Assembly: GCA_037974965.1 (NCBI GenBank)
Contig: JBBPFI010000005.1
Location: 124,001-188,000 of the forward strand
Reading direction: 5' to 3'
DNA length: 64,000 bases
Source of the DNA: Dacryopinax spathularia
Lineage: Eukaryota; Basidiomycota; Dacrymycetes; Dacrymycetales; Dacrymycetaceae
Made by a program: the position numbers and the translations under genes. Shown one piece after another: positions 1 through 12,276 of this stretch. Below the pieces are notes generated by a model. The model did no database searches and was not told where the DNA came from. It saw only the letters and a list, made by a program, of their open reading frames with translations. Each line of letters begins with the position of its first letter. The stretch's first letter is position 1.

Positions 1-1003
1 GCCCCGGACTTCTACCACCTTCCCAGTGTGCTGCCGTTGTGGGAAGACCGGACGACGCCCATTACGCACAACGACTTCCCTGATGTAACCATCGTCACAC
101 AAGAACTGCGAGCTCGCCTGGCGGAAATACGCTACTCGCTACAACTGCTCTTGCTGCAGAGTTCGCGAGATACACCCACGGCGCAGGCGAATACAAAGGA
201 CGTGGAGAAGTCAAAGACCGTGGACGATGGCCCGCTCGGAGATGGTGAGGTTCTTGATGCCGAAACGGGCGAATACCAGGAGCTACCCGATCTCTTCCGA
301 GCCACAAGCCTGTTTGCCTGCACTGCGTGTCGAGAACCCCTGGTCTGGCCGCGCCTTATTGGTCACCAACATGCTCCTTTCGGGGGCTGGCCCTCCAGCG
401 ATTGCGCGACAAACCGATTTACTACTTCCAACATTTGCGTCATCCCGTCGCACGCTGCCATAATGAAGCGTATACTGGCCGATTTCAATCTGCCGGAGGA
501 CGCGGCTCTGGGGGAAGTCAGTAGAGAAATCTGGTGTAGTATATGCAAGCGGTATTGTGGCCCTTGGAACAACGCCGTAAGACCTTCAAATAAATGCTGG
601 AGACGATATCTGATACAACCTCACCAGCTCCAGCATGCGTACAGCCGACACCTACCAGTCACGGAGACGCGGGAGCGGCGGGATGCGATGCGCGAGTTCG
701 CGCCCGAACTGCCTCCTAGCGGTCTGCAGCGCGTATTCTACGACAAGCGAGCAGCCAATAAACCAGCGCCATCGACGTCCACCTCAAACACCTCTGCGCC
801 TATCAAGATGATCAAGTGTAAACTTTGCCCGCGTACTAGCAGTGCTCGTCTATTCTGCGACGATGGCATACGCTCACATCTCGCAGCTAAGTGTGTGGTA
901 TCTCACCAGCACTTGTATCCAGTAACTGATACTTTCCCCTCGCAGGCACCGCATTCCCGCTGCCGAGATGGAGGAACATATTATTCGTCCCGTGGCTTCG
1001 TGA
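1..1003 (+). CDS. 5'-truncated hypothetical protein with C-terminal C2H2-like zinc finger
   Basis: The reading frame is open to the left edge of the window, so the start is missing. An intron at 891-945 (GTGTGT...CGCAG, 55 bp) joins in phase to a short last exon that stops at 1001-1003. Splicing matters: the last exon supplies the second histidine of a C2H2-like finger (CKLC near 820, then HLAAKH across the junction). Two further CxxC pairs are visible upstream (CTACREPL, CSICKRYC), so the protein probably binds zinc at several places. The tail ends EEHIIRPVAS. I do not recognise a named family; proteins of this layout are common orphans in basidiomycetes. Unspliced, the frame would run on to 1188 and lose the finger. 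Function unknown, possibly nucleic-acid binding by inference only. Confidence 0.6.
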
Positions 1004-3300
1004 TTGCGTCTTGCATCTATATGCTGTGCAGGCAGGTCACGATGGTCCAACTTCTTCGCCCATTGCTTGTTGGTTTGTGTTTGATCGAAGAAAGGGGATT
1101 TGGTGACCTCATTCTTACTCTCAACTCCCTAGAATCAAGACAAGGCATGGAACGTTTTTCCGCCCAACGTGTGATTTGCGTTAAATAGTCAATCACTCAC
1201 TTGTCAGCGTTCTTCCTCTGAAATATGCCCATCATCGCAAAAATCAACTTTAAGCCCAGTATCCCATGACTATCATCTACGCTGCCTTCTGCCCCACAAG
1301 ACTCTGGTAGACTTTGATCCTGCCATGCGCCTCGCTCTTGACCAACACGAAGAGGTTTTCATCACTGAAGGCACACTGCGCCCCTTTCTCACCAGTAGAA
1401 TCTTCTCTGTACGAAAGAGCAGGTGGTTTGCTGAAGGCAAAGCTCTGTGACGTAATGCCCGTCCTTCCGCACTGCAGGTCACCAGGTAGTGAGTGAATGA
1501 GGAAAAGAAGAGGGCTCGTTTGGGACCACTTGCAGGGGAATGCGGTAGCTTGGCTAATTGCTCACCTTCAAGCTACGACGTTGACGGCTATCATGCTCCG
1601 TTTTGCAAGGACGTTGCATCCACGACATCCTAGAAGCAATTTTGATAGCACACTGTTCATACCTCGATGTGGACGCTCAACTGCCATGATGAAATCTATA
1701 TGGATAGCAATGCAAAGTTGTTAACAGAATACCTCTGATACATGGGAGCGATCGCAACAAGCAACTATTACAGTACACACTGCCAGTTTCTTCTGGGACG
1801 GACATCCCAGCCAAACCTCGGATGCTATAGGAAGCCGTACCAAGTCAACGGCGGCCAGCGGAGTGGAATCGCTGTTTCAGCGCGTTGTCATGCCATCTCC
1901 TGTCGAACGGAAGAGGCAGAGATGACTCAGGCACGTTGACCGCAGCTTTCCGAGCAGTGCCTCGCACGTATCGGGTGAAGTGAGACCATATGTCGAATCA
2001 GACTCTCAGCTCTCTGGTTCTGCACTAACTGAATCCCAGGTGTATGTCCGAACAGTAACATGGTAATGTTCAAGTCCAAGCTTTGTGCGGCCGCCGCCTG
2101 TTGAAATTGGGGCATAGAAACGACCAAACCTCGGATCTGACCGACGTTTGGATGAAGCCTTGCCCGACGGCCGAGGTTCACGCGACTGAGTCCAGGCGAC
2201 ACAGTTTCCTTTTCAGGCTATTACCAGTTCACCGGAATCCAGCCACGTTGCAACCACGAACAGTCCAAGAAACTGGTGATCGATGAAGATCAAGGTCGAG
2301 AAAGGCAGCTACTCGATTTGGCAGCGGTTTTGCCAGCAAAAGCGGCCCAAGATACGGGAAGCAATCTTGTTCCAGTTCACGGGTGATGACCGCATGATGG
2401 CGGAAATGATCAAGAGAGGCCGAGGTGCCGAGCATGCCGAGTCAGGCCGTATCGGGCGGAATTTCGACAGGGGTAAGCGATATGAATAGCCCCGTCCAAG
2501 GACGTTCGTTTTGGAAATTGTTGCTGGAGATCATGGGCAGGTCCGTATCGAAGAGCTTAGTAAGGTACTGCGCCGGCAAGTACATGTGGACCGATGCAAG
2601 GGATCATGATCGAGGCCAACTGAGATTTCGGCTCTTTATCGCTGTTTCTATGAGACAAGCTGCCTTCTGCTCGCTTCCGCTTTTGTGGATGGGAAATTGT
2701 AATCTTGACCAACCGTGGTAATCTACTTCTTTCTATTGCCCGCTGTTCAATCCAAGTTTGGTGATAAGACCGGCGTCGTACGAGAGCTGTGCGAGCCTGT
2801 GTGCCTTTCTGTCGATTGCCCCAACCTCCTGTTCCTGCTGCTCAACTCTCGGCATGGATGCGCAAAACTTGTAAGCCTGCCCTCACTCAGCCACAGAAAA
2901 TCGTGCTTCTTTGTGCTCCCTGAGAAAGAAAGTATCAAAGCAGACCCTGCGGAGGAGCTTTCCCGCCCCTGCGTGAGAACCCAGCTTCCAAATATAGACA
3001 CGTGCGAAAGAAGGGACAAATGCGGCCCATGTGACTGGCTCAACTCCGCGGTATCATCGTCCCCTAGCCTACGCATCGCCGCGGGGCCCGAGACCGGACC
3101 GGGGATAAGCATGTTCCTGCTTAAACCCATGATAGGAGAACAGCTTCTGACCGAGCTCCTAGCAACAATTGTGTAACAACAGTCCGAGACATTGAATTCC
3201 CCATTCCCGGTCGCTTTTCCACCATGGTTCTTCCTCATTTTCCTGATTCTTTTCCTTCCCCACACCCTTCCTCAGGGCCTCAGCCGCCCGGCGAGGCAGC
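1004..3300. other. No confident gene; scattered coding-like segments
   Basis: No long spliceable frame was found. Two short plus-strand stretches look coding-like. One is near 1287-1450 (reads LPHKTLVDFDPAMRLAL). The other is near 2218-2390, preceded by a good acceptor (TTTCCTTTTCAG) and reading CNHEQSKKLVIDEDQGRE before a stop. They could be remnants of a decayed gene or exons of a small gene that I could not join. A 153-aa plus frame (2715-3176) and a 172-aa minus frame (2747-3265) overlap each other and neither shows a known motif. Confidence 0.3.
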
Positions 3301-6300
3301 CGGATCAAGCGCTATCTCCCCCATACTGCGGAGCTCCAGGAGGGGGTGGGGTCTGATGGCCCTGATACTGCAGATCTGACAGGTTTTCGTCAGCTTTCCA
3401 GAACTTGAAGTCCTTTTCCGCGCCGGTGCATCAGGGAGCACATCACTGCTCCTGATGCGATGTGAAAGAAGCCTGGAAGAACCAGGTGGAGGGCCAGCGA
3501 GTGAGGCTCGTGAAGAGATGTAATGACACGTAATCCCCTTCGTGCATCACCTAAACTTGCTGGCTTGCAAAATGGAGCCATGCGGGAGGCGCGTAATCCC
3601 TCTCCCTCTCTCCCTCTGCTGTGCTTGTTCTAAGGTCGCGTGATACTGCAGCAGGTCGGCCGGATGAACCACCATCAGCCGCGGGGGATCTCCGCAAGAA
3701 TTTCACAGAGAAGTTTATATGAGGGAGGGGAGCCGAGTTCCCAGGTGTAGTGCGGTGGACAGGCTTATGTATGGCTGCAGGAGTGAATGGTGTCGTAACG
3801 CTCTTTGAATAGCGAGAGGCTATTGTGCCACAACACGTTGTCCCCTCACACCCAAGGCTCTTCTTTCCCGCCGCCCGGCCGCCGCATGCTCCCCCTGCAC
3901 TGCAAAATCCCAGTCCTTTGTCGGAGACCCAACCCCCCTGCCAGCGCAGACCGGGCCAGAACGCGACAGAAGACCAAACAAAACAATGGCCATGCCAGCC
4001 AATAGCAGCGCTAGAAAGAGCACAGCCACGCCCGATCATTCGTGTACCCTGAGCGCGCGTGATTGCCGTGGGATTGGGGCTCAGCAGAGGGGACACGAGG
4101 CTTGCCTCGTGTTTTCCCTTCCTTCGTAAGTTCTTCGTTTGTTGTTGACAGCTTCTTCGGCTTTCTTGGTTCTTGCGCTACGATCGCTTGAAGAAGAAAC
4201 AACATGCGGGGCCGCGGTTTTGCACGGGCAACAACCGGGCGCAGGATGACGACGGCCACGGACGAGAAGATGATGAAGGACGATAATCGGTCGGCGGATC
4301 AGCCCGTTCTCCGCTCGCCTCGTGCAAGAAGCACGGGCGGATCGATAACATCGATCGGCCCTTCTCGGCTGCTATCAGATCAGTGGCGTCCATCACATCC
4401 CATCAGGCATCAGTCAGTCCCGTCAGCCCGTCAACTCCTGTCCATGTTCCCGCTCAGGGTCGTAGGATGGGTCGACTTCGTTTGATACATAGAATGGGGG
4501 CGGATGGGGATCAGGTTTGTGCGTTTTCTTCCTTTTGATGTGATGGGAGCAGATAGGATGGGTGATGATCAGTTGATGCAGTTGATGGAGATGATGGGAG
4601 GAATGAAGCCGGGTCGGTCCGAGCGCCCATGCCATGCCCATTTGAGGTGCCTGGATTGGTCCGTTCTGAATGGGAGGCGAGAGCGATCGCGTTCCGTTAC
4701 GGAACACACCGACCCGTCCAACACGCCCGTGCGGCTGATGGGGAACCGAGCAGCGTCCGTCCGAAGAAGAAGAAGAAGAAGAAGAAGGAGCAGGCAGCAA
4801 AACGAAGATCTTTCAAGTACTTTCCTTGCCAGCGCACCAGTGACATGCTTCTGTACCCAAAGGCATGTTCCCCGTTTTCACGTGCACGAGTGCCCGTTCG
4901 CGAGGAGGAGGAGGTCGGAATGCGGAATGCCCTGGAAGAAGCTGGACTTGGGGAGCTGGCGCTGAATGGGCGATTCGGGAAGATCGTTCTGGCTTCTGCA
5001 TGCGCCTGCGCCTGTCCCGCCCTTTCTTGTCTGCTTCGATGGTTCGGGGCTCAAGGCTTCGGATCACAGCATAGCATCAAAGCACGAAGAACGAAGTGTT
5101 GAGGAACCCGGGAGGATGCATCATTATCGCGTCACGCCGTGCACTGCCTTACCATCAGCATCAGCATCAGCAATCAGCAATCAGGAAAATCACCCCAGGG
5201 CAGAGGACGAGCACGGGCCTCCGCTCGTTGGGGAATTGGACCCGAAGGGGCAACGCCCGCTCGCGGTACAGAAGACGCACTCGCCACGCCACGCCTCGCC
5301 TTGCGCCGAGCTGTCGGGGCCAGGTCCTCTCCGCGCTTCGTTGACATTCTTGCTCGTTCCCAGCTGCCTCGTTCCCTCCCGTTCCTTCTTGCCTTCCTTC
5401 CTTGTAAGGCTTGCCACCGCGGGGAGAGAGGGGGGGAAGGAATCGGGGTTCGCAGGCTGACTGGCTGGCTGGGAGGAACGATGGAAGAGTCGAGGAGGGG
5501 GAAGAAGCATGCGACGGATTGTTGTTCCTCCCTCCTGCTCCTCCTGACTTACTTGCTGCTATTTGCTGCTGTTGCCTGGGGGGGAACAGGGCACGGACCA
5601 CCGACCTGGCTGTTCGTTCACACTACCTTTGGTCTGCGCCGCATCAACGCTTGCCGCCCGTCTCCTCTCTGCCTCTGCCCTCCTCCCCCGCTGCTCTGCG
5701 TTATCGTATCCCGCCCTCCTCCTCCCCGCGTCCGCCTCGTCTCCTCCTCGCGTCGCTCACCCCGTGCAGCCCCCACACGGAGAGCGACCCGCCCCTCACT
5801 GCCCACCTGCTCGGTTCCCACTCCCTCGGTGCAGTTCGCATCCGATCGATCGATCCGCTATTCCTGACCTGATCAACCAACCCAACGCACAACAACTCTC
5901 GCACCATATCGCTCCTCCCTCGGCCTCTCCTCGCATCACCCCGCTCTCCCGGAGCCCGGTACATACCGCGCGCGGGTTCGCCGAGATAGGCAATCGGGAT
6001 ACGATACTAGTTCGACTCCGCCTCGCGGCCAGCAGGACCGACAGCCAGGGGCGCAATCGCACTTACCGGCAAGTCGGGAACTCCGGATCCAAGCGCCGGA
6101 AGCCGCGCGGTCGCAGTAGTACAACTGCACAGAGTTCATCAATTCCTCTGAACCAAACCGACGATAAGCGAGTAATAGTGCCACCGCCTCGGTGGGTCGC
6201 ATCTCATACCGCGTGCATCGGATCCCGTCTTTGGTCAGGGACACAACGGACGGACAAACGGCGGACATCGCCGACTATCAACGGCCCAACAGTGTCCAAG

Positions 6301-6409
6301 CAAAGCAAAGGAGTCAACTTATCGCACCCAAAGACCTACTTAGGCAACGACGAGTGTTTACTGTTTACGGTCAACAGAAGCAAATTACTGAAGTACCAGG
6401 AAAGAAAGG
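3301..6409. other. Long upstream region of the FYR-domain gene
   Basis: No gene is supported. The stretch holds simple-sequence tracts: a GAA run near 4763-4788, a CAGCAT run near 5155-5175 and long CT-rich pyrimidine tracts near 5640-5760. Pyrimidine tracts of this kind are frequent near fungal transcription starts. Part of this region is therefore probably the promoter and 5' UTR of the gene starting at 6410. Many overlapping open frames exist on both strands, but they are low-complexity (P, R, S rich) and unconvincing. Confidence 0.35.
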
Positions 6410-9400
6410 ATGAGCAAACCACGTCGAGCGACCGCCTCCCTCCCACCGGTCCAGGGACCCATCGGCCCTCCTCTCCCTCTCCCCCTGCCAAGGTCAACAG
6501 TATTCAACATCGCCAATATCGGGAATAGCGATCCCGATCCCCTCACTTCAACGACCGGGTCCTCAACGTCCACTACGGCCTCGCCGACTCATTCGGCGAG
6601 TACGATTGCTGGTGCTGCGGCGACGAGGACTGCGGGTGCTGGAGGTGGGACGATGCCCCCGCCGGGATTTGGAGTCTCGCCGGGGATGATGCATTGGCAT
6701 AAGACGTACGGAGGGGGTGCGGTGTTCAAAGATGAGCCGAGGGGAAAGCAGGAGACGCAGAATCGTGACCGTGAGCCTCAACCAAGGTCGTCGATTCCAA
6801 ATGCATCGACAATGGGATCGCGGGAAACGCGTCCTCCAACTACGAGCGCCGCAGGACCGACAGCGGCAGCGGCGGTACCACCGCCTCCTCCTCAAGCAGA
6901 GCCTATGCCAGACCCGCCCTCCCCTTCAGCGCGCTTCCTCTCACCCTCAAACCGCCGCCTCCCGCCTCCCCAACCTCAAGCCCAACCCCCACCAACCCTC
7001 ACGCGCACCAACTCCTCCACCTCCTCAACCACCTCCATGCCACCACCCCACCTCCCACACTCCCACTCCCATTCCTACCCCCTCCCCCGATCCTACCCTT
7101 CCCGTTCACAGGACACCCCCACCCAACCAAAACCGTGCGAATACACCCCCTATGTCTCCCCCAGTATCATCCCCCTCCAACCTCCTCCTGCTCCCGGAGC
7201 AGTACCAGGACCAGCGAAAGGAGGTATGGGGGGAATGGGGATAAAGACGGCTCCTCATCCGGACGTGCATTCGCATCACGTTCGCCGGCAGGTGGAGCGA
7301 GTGGAACTCGAGCAAGAAGAGAGGCGGAGGAGCGTGCCTCCCCGTCCAAGGGAGAATGGGAACGAGGGGAGCGAGGGTCCGAGGAGTCCGGAGATTGTGA
7401 GGTTTACGGGTCACTTAGGGGTAGAGGAGAGGGGGTATGAGAGGCCTCTCCAGGCTGGGCGAGGAGCAGGAGCAGGAGCAGGAGCAGAAGGAAGAGACAG
7501 ACAGGAGAGAGAAGCCGGGTCGGGCTCGAGCGCGGCTAATGTCAATATTCGGGATCCGCGTGAGGGTTGGGAGGCGTGTTGCCCTTGGGACCGACCGCCG
7601 CAGCCGAGCATCAAGGAGGAGGTGAAGGGGAAGGGGAAGGGGAAAGTGGCACTTTCTGCAGTGCTCGACCCTTCGCCTCCGCTTCAGCCTCAGAGTCAGC
7701 CCCAGCTTGGGCCTGCGATCTCGCCAACTCTGTCGCCGCCTCTCGAGCGGCAGCACACGGCAGACGACACCTCGGTGCTGAGGGAGAAATACGAGAAACT
7801 AAAGAGGGCTTATTTTGATGCTATCCAGGTCCGTCCTCCCTCTCTCGACTTAGCTCGGTTGAGAGTGAGCAAATTGCTAATGGTGGGGTTGTGTAGGGAC
7901 GAGATGAGGCGACGAAACAGCTGCAGGGTATGGTGGTACAGAATGCGAGGTTGAGGCGGGAGAAGGAGTGAGTCTAATTTCTCCGCCATGTCTTCCTCTC
8001 CCCTCCTTCTTCTGTCTTTCTTCTTTTTTTCTCGTGTATCGTGGTTGTGAGAACGAAGCTGACGGCGACGTAGTGCGTTATTGGATCAGCTAGCAGAACA
8101 TGGGATCAGGCTCGAACGGCCTTCCTCAGCAAGGACCTCCTCCGTCAGCTCAGCCGCGCTCCCAAGCCCGACAGCTCCAACAGTCACAACAAGCCAACCA
8201 ACCGACCTTTCGCGGCCCGCTCTCGCTCTCACAAGCACACAGAGCAGCGCCCAACCCGACCTTCCTCGGGCCTCCATATCTCCTGTGACCTCCACTGCTC
8301 CTCCCGCCGGTGGGTTAGGTGGGAACGCGTACGACCGCCCGCCCCTCCCTCGGCCCTATTCTACTCCGGACGCAAGGAGGAGCCCGGCCGTAGACCCTAC
8401 CCGGCCGCGCCCTCCTCTCCGGAGCGCAACGACCAGCAGCACAAACCCAAGCACCAATTCAAGCACGAACAACAACGGAGGGAAAGGACTATGGATCCTA
8501 CCCGGCGTATCAGAGCCTGTCCGTTCGTCCGAAACGGTGCTACGGACGGAGCTTGCCCCAGGTACGGGTATGAACATGCGAAGCGAGACAGGCGTGGGAA
8601 CTCTACCTACGCGCAAGGCGTCTGATGGTGCGAATAAGGACCGAGCTGGGGCTTCCCACGCCTCCGCTCCGCTTTTCGCTTCGGTGCCTTATGGAGGAGG
8701 GAACGTGCGCTCATGTGCGGGAGGGAGCTACGCCGAGTACGCACCCGAACATAGGCAGGAAGGGGCTTTGGCTTTGCTCTCGCCTGTAAATGGGATGGGA
8801 AGAAGGTCGCCTCCGGCTGGTTCTGCTGAGAGACCGTTCGACCTCATGGAAGAAGATGAGGACGTACCCCCGGCTCGCCTAGCGCTCCCAGCGGTTCCTC
8901 CAGTATCTGCTCCTATACGGACCACAGCTCCGGAAAGCGCCAAGCCACCAGCCCTGGCACCGCTGCCCTTGCCGGTTACGCAGCTCGCTTTGCTTAAAGC
9001 GAGGGAGGCTGCCCGAGCCGAACAAGATGCTGTGGGTGCTCAGGCACGCGGTAACCAGGCACCAAATTTCGGTCCGAGCCTCCCCGCACCTGCAGATCGT
9101 GGAGTTCCATATGGTCCTCCTCCAAGCGACGCATCCCGATACCCTCAAACTGGGCCGGCTTCCCACCAGGCACCGCAATATTCACAGGGTTCGCGGCCGG
9201 CCTCCGGCACCCCACCCGGACAGGAAGAACAGTCCCAGTTAATGGGGAACACAAACGGGAAACGACAGCCCATGGTGAGGCCCGAGAATGAGTGGGAACA
9301 GCGCTATGCGAAGCGTGCGAGGTTGAGCGAACGAGATACGAGCGTTACGCGTCCTCCCAGCCAGGCGACCCCCCCTGCCGGCATAGATCCGGGGAGCCGA

Positions 9401-12276
9401 TCAGAAGACGACGTGCAGATGCAGGACGTGGCTGGTGGGCGTGCCTCGCCCGCTGGGCAAGAGGCTGCACCGGTCCAGCATCAATGGATGGGAAATGACA
9501 GCACGGTCGGTCTTCTTGCCCTTCGCCATGCGCAAGGCTTGACAGTAGGTGACCAGAGTCCTTCCGGACCTTCTCAGGCCAACCGCGTGGTCCCGCCTTC
9601 CGCCGCACAGGGAGGACCTCGTTCGCCTTATTTGTTGCGACCGACGACGCCTCATCTCCCTCAGACAGGTTCGCATTCAGTAGGATATAATGGGGCCGTT
9701 TCACCTGAGAAAGAAACGGCGGTACGCCAGCAGGAGCCCGGTCCGCCCGAACAAAGATACGACCCTTTGCCCCGAACTCTGCCTGTTATGCCGCAAGCAT
9801 CCCATGTTCCGCCGAAAGAGAAGATGACGTACGGACCACCTCCGCCGCCGAGTACTATGCCGCTCCAGCGCGCGCCGATGAACCCACCTGCATCTCGCTC
9901 GGTCGAAGACAGACAAGCCACCGACATCCGCCAACAGGCCAACACGACTCGGCACTCCGACGATAGGAACAGAGCGCGCTCGCCGCCGGTTGACCTGCCT
10001 GTACAGGGAGATTCCCTTCCAGTAGGTGCTCCACGGTTGGTCAGTGGACAGTTCTCATTGCCTCCCTCGCAGCCGGCGCAGCCAGGTGCGCACGCCATGT
10101 ACGATACCTGGCGAGAAAGTGCGGGACAGCGGCCAGCATACAGGGATTCGGCTCAGGCAGAGGTACGCGTGAAGCAGGAGAGTCCGACGGTGGAGAGGTT
10201 CCCCTTCCCCTTCGGTGTCATGACGCCAAGGACCGAGCAGGGCCTGTCTGAGCCTACGCCGACTCAAGAAAGGCCACCGCCGGACCTCTCCGTCGCTCCG
10301 AGGCACCATCCTCCCATGGTACTCCACACCTCGCCCCAGCCTCAGTCCACTCCTTCAGCTCCGTCTTCTGTGCCCGTTCTTCCCTCATACTCACAAGCGC
10401 GAGCGAACCCCGCAAACTTGCCCATTCCAGCCGGACCTGAGCCCACCCAGCCGACCAGGCGGCGCTATATGGTATCTCGGGTGCCTTCCGATCGACACAT
10501 TGTCGCTCATCCTCCGGCTTTCCAGCTCGGTTGGGAGGACATAATGATGCCCTCGTACTCCCGAGCGCCTATTAAGCACGGAGGTCATAATGCCAGGAGG
10601 GTTCAGCCACCTGTCATGATGGTTAACCCTCAGCCAGCTGCCTCGAGGGACACGCGGCCTTCGCCGAGTTCTGCGACTTCAGCGGCGACGAATTTCAATT
10701 TCCAATCCAATCTGCCGCCTCCGCCGCAGCTGCCTCAGCAGCCAACCCCTCAGCAGCAACCTCAGCAGCAACCTGCTCAACAGCAACCTGCTCAACCGCA
10801 ACCTGCTCAACAGCAACCTGCTCAGCAGCAACCTTCCCAGCAGCAACCTTCCCAACAGCAACCTTCCCAACAGCAACCTTCCCAACAGCAACTTCCGCAG
10901 TCGCAACCAACGCAGTCGCAGCCTCCTCAGCCGCAGCGGTCGATCGAGGAGGAATATCGCGCAGAGAGGGACAGAACCTGGGAGAGGGACCGCGAGCTTG
11001 AAGCCGAGCGATACCCGGACCTTGGGCGGCCGCCTGCGCTGAGCAGAGAAGAGCGAGAGGCCCGTGAAGCATCACAGGCGCAAGGTGGCCCACAAACGCC
11101 TACTCAGCCATGGAGTCGGCAAGACGAGGCCGAGCGTGCAAGGCTGGCGAAAAAAGGAGACGGAGAAGGATTAATGATGGGCGACTGGCGTTTCAAAGGC
11201 AATCGGGAATGGGAAGTTCACAGGAGCAAGCCCCGCAGGGAGAGGGACATCAAGATGGAGTGGCATCGTGGAGATTTGGGCTCGTCCTCTGGTGGTGAAG
11301 GCCAGTCACCGCGTGTTTCTGGCTCCGAAGAGCCCATGCGTCCGCAAGAGCGCCCACAGCTGGAGCGCGTACCATCTGGGCCTGGCATTGTCACTCCTCC
11401 CGGGTGGTGGAAGCCGCACGAGGCACGACCACCGCCACCTGAGCGGCCTGTCAGTCGACCTACTCTGAGCGTTTCCACGACTTTGTCGCCCATCGCCAGA
11501 CGCGCTGCGACACCTGCTCAACCCCAGCCTCAGCACGTACAACCCGCTAGCACGACTTCGACCACTTCAACACCACCCGTACCGATACCTCGCCGCCTTC
11601 CCTCTCGCTACTGGGTCCCCGTCATCCCCCGCCGCCCGGATGGAGCACCCATACTGCCCCTCAAGATCGGGAAATGGGAGCTCAAGTCCCTCGGCGAGAT
11701 CGTGATCCGCGACGGCTACTGGAACGAGCGGCACATCTGGCCCGTCGGGTTCGAGAGCGAGATCAAGTATCTCTCAATGAAAGACCCCCGCGCAGAAGTC
11801 TTCTACACCTCTCGGATCCTCGCTTCTCACCCTGCATTCCCTCGACATCAAGGGCCGGTGTTCCAGGTCATCCCTGCTGACCAGCCTGGGACGCCAATCA
11901 CGCGGCTTAGTGCGAGGGATGCGTGGCAGGAAGTGGCGAAGCATGCTGCTAGGGTGAGGGACAAGCCTCCCAACCCGCACGTGAGCGGGACGGAGCAGTT
12001 TGGACTAGCGAGCGCAGTGACGAAGTACCTTATCCAAGGGCTCCCGGGCGCAGAGCAGCTAAGAGACAAAGGCTACAGGTGGGAAGATATCGCCGAGGAT
12101 CCGTAAGTTCCCCCCCCTTCATCCTCATCATACTCGTGCGTGAGCTGATACCGGAAAGCAGGAAACAGAACTTCGGACGGGTGATGCCTGATATCCCCCA
12201 CCCACCATCAAACGACACTAACGACGACTACGTCCCCCCTCAGCAGGAGGAAGAAGAAGACGTGACGATGAACTAA
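6410..12276 (+). CDS. Large Q/P-rich nuclear protein with coiled coil and FYRN-FYRC domains (TBRG1-like)
   Basis: Four exons (6410-7828, 7897-7967, 8074-12102, 12162-12276) give 1,877 aa with all phases consistent. The N-terminus is disordered (S/P/Q rich). A charged helical segment spanning introns 1 and 2 (LREKYEKLKRAYFDA ... ARLRREKDALLDQL) looks like a coiled coil. About 1,100 low-complexity residues follow, including a QQQPS-type repeat. The C-terminal roughly 160 residues match FYRN (IGKWELKSLGEIVI, IWPVGFESEIKYLS, DPRAEVFYTSRIL) followed by FYRC (GPVFQVI, PITRLSARDAWQEV). FYRN-FYRC pairs occur in chromatin regulators: trithorax/MLL, KDM5-type proteins and TBRG1. Coiled coil plus FYR without SET, JmjC or PHD domains fits TBRG1-like proteins best. 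A role in chromatin or transcription is inferred. The acidic tail ends EEEEDVTMN. Start ATG at 6410 is the first in a long open frame; the 5' UTR is undefined. Confidence 0.8.
10740..10905 (+). repeat. In-frame 15-bp minisatellite encoding QQQPx repeats
   Basis: Imperfect 15-bp units of the type CAACAGCAACCTTCC repeat about ten times inside the FYR-domain gene and encode QQQPS/QQQPA units. The unit length is a multiple of three, so copy-number change would not break the frame. This is a likely length polymorphism between strains. Confidence 0.85.

Noticed and set aside
5139-6528. Several long overlapping frames upstream of the FYR gene
   Set aside because: They are R/P/S-rich on both strands over CT-rich DNA, with no introns or motifs, as expected for frames over pyrimidine tracts.
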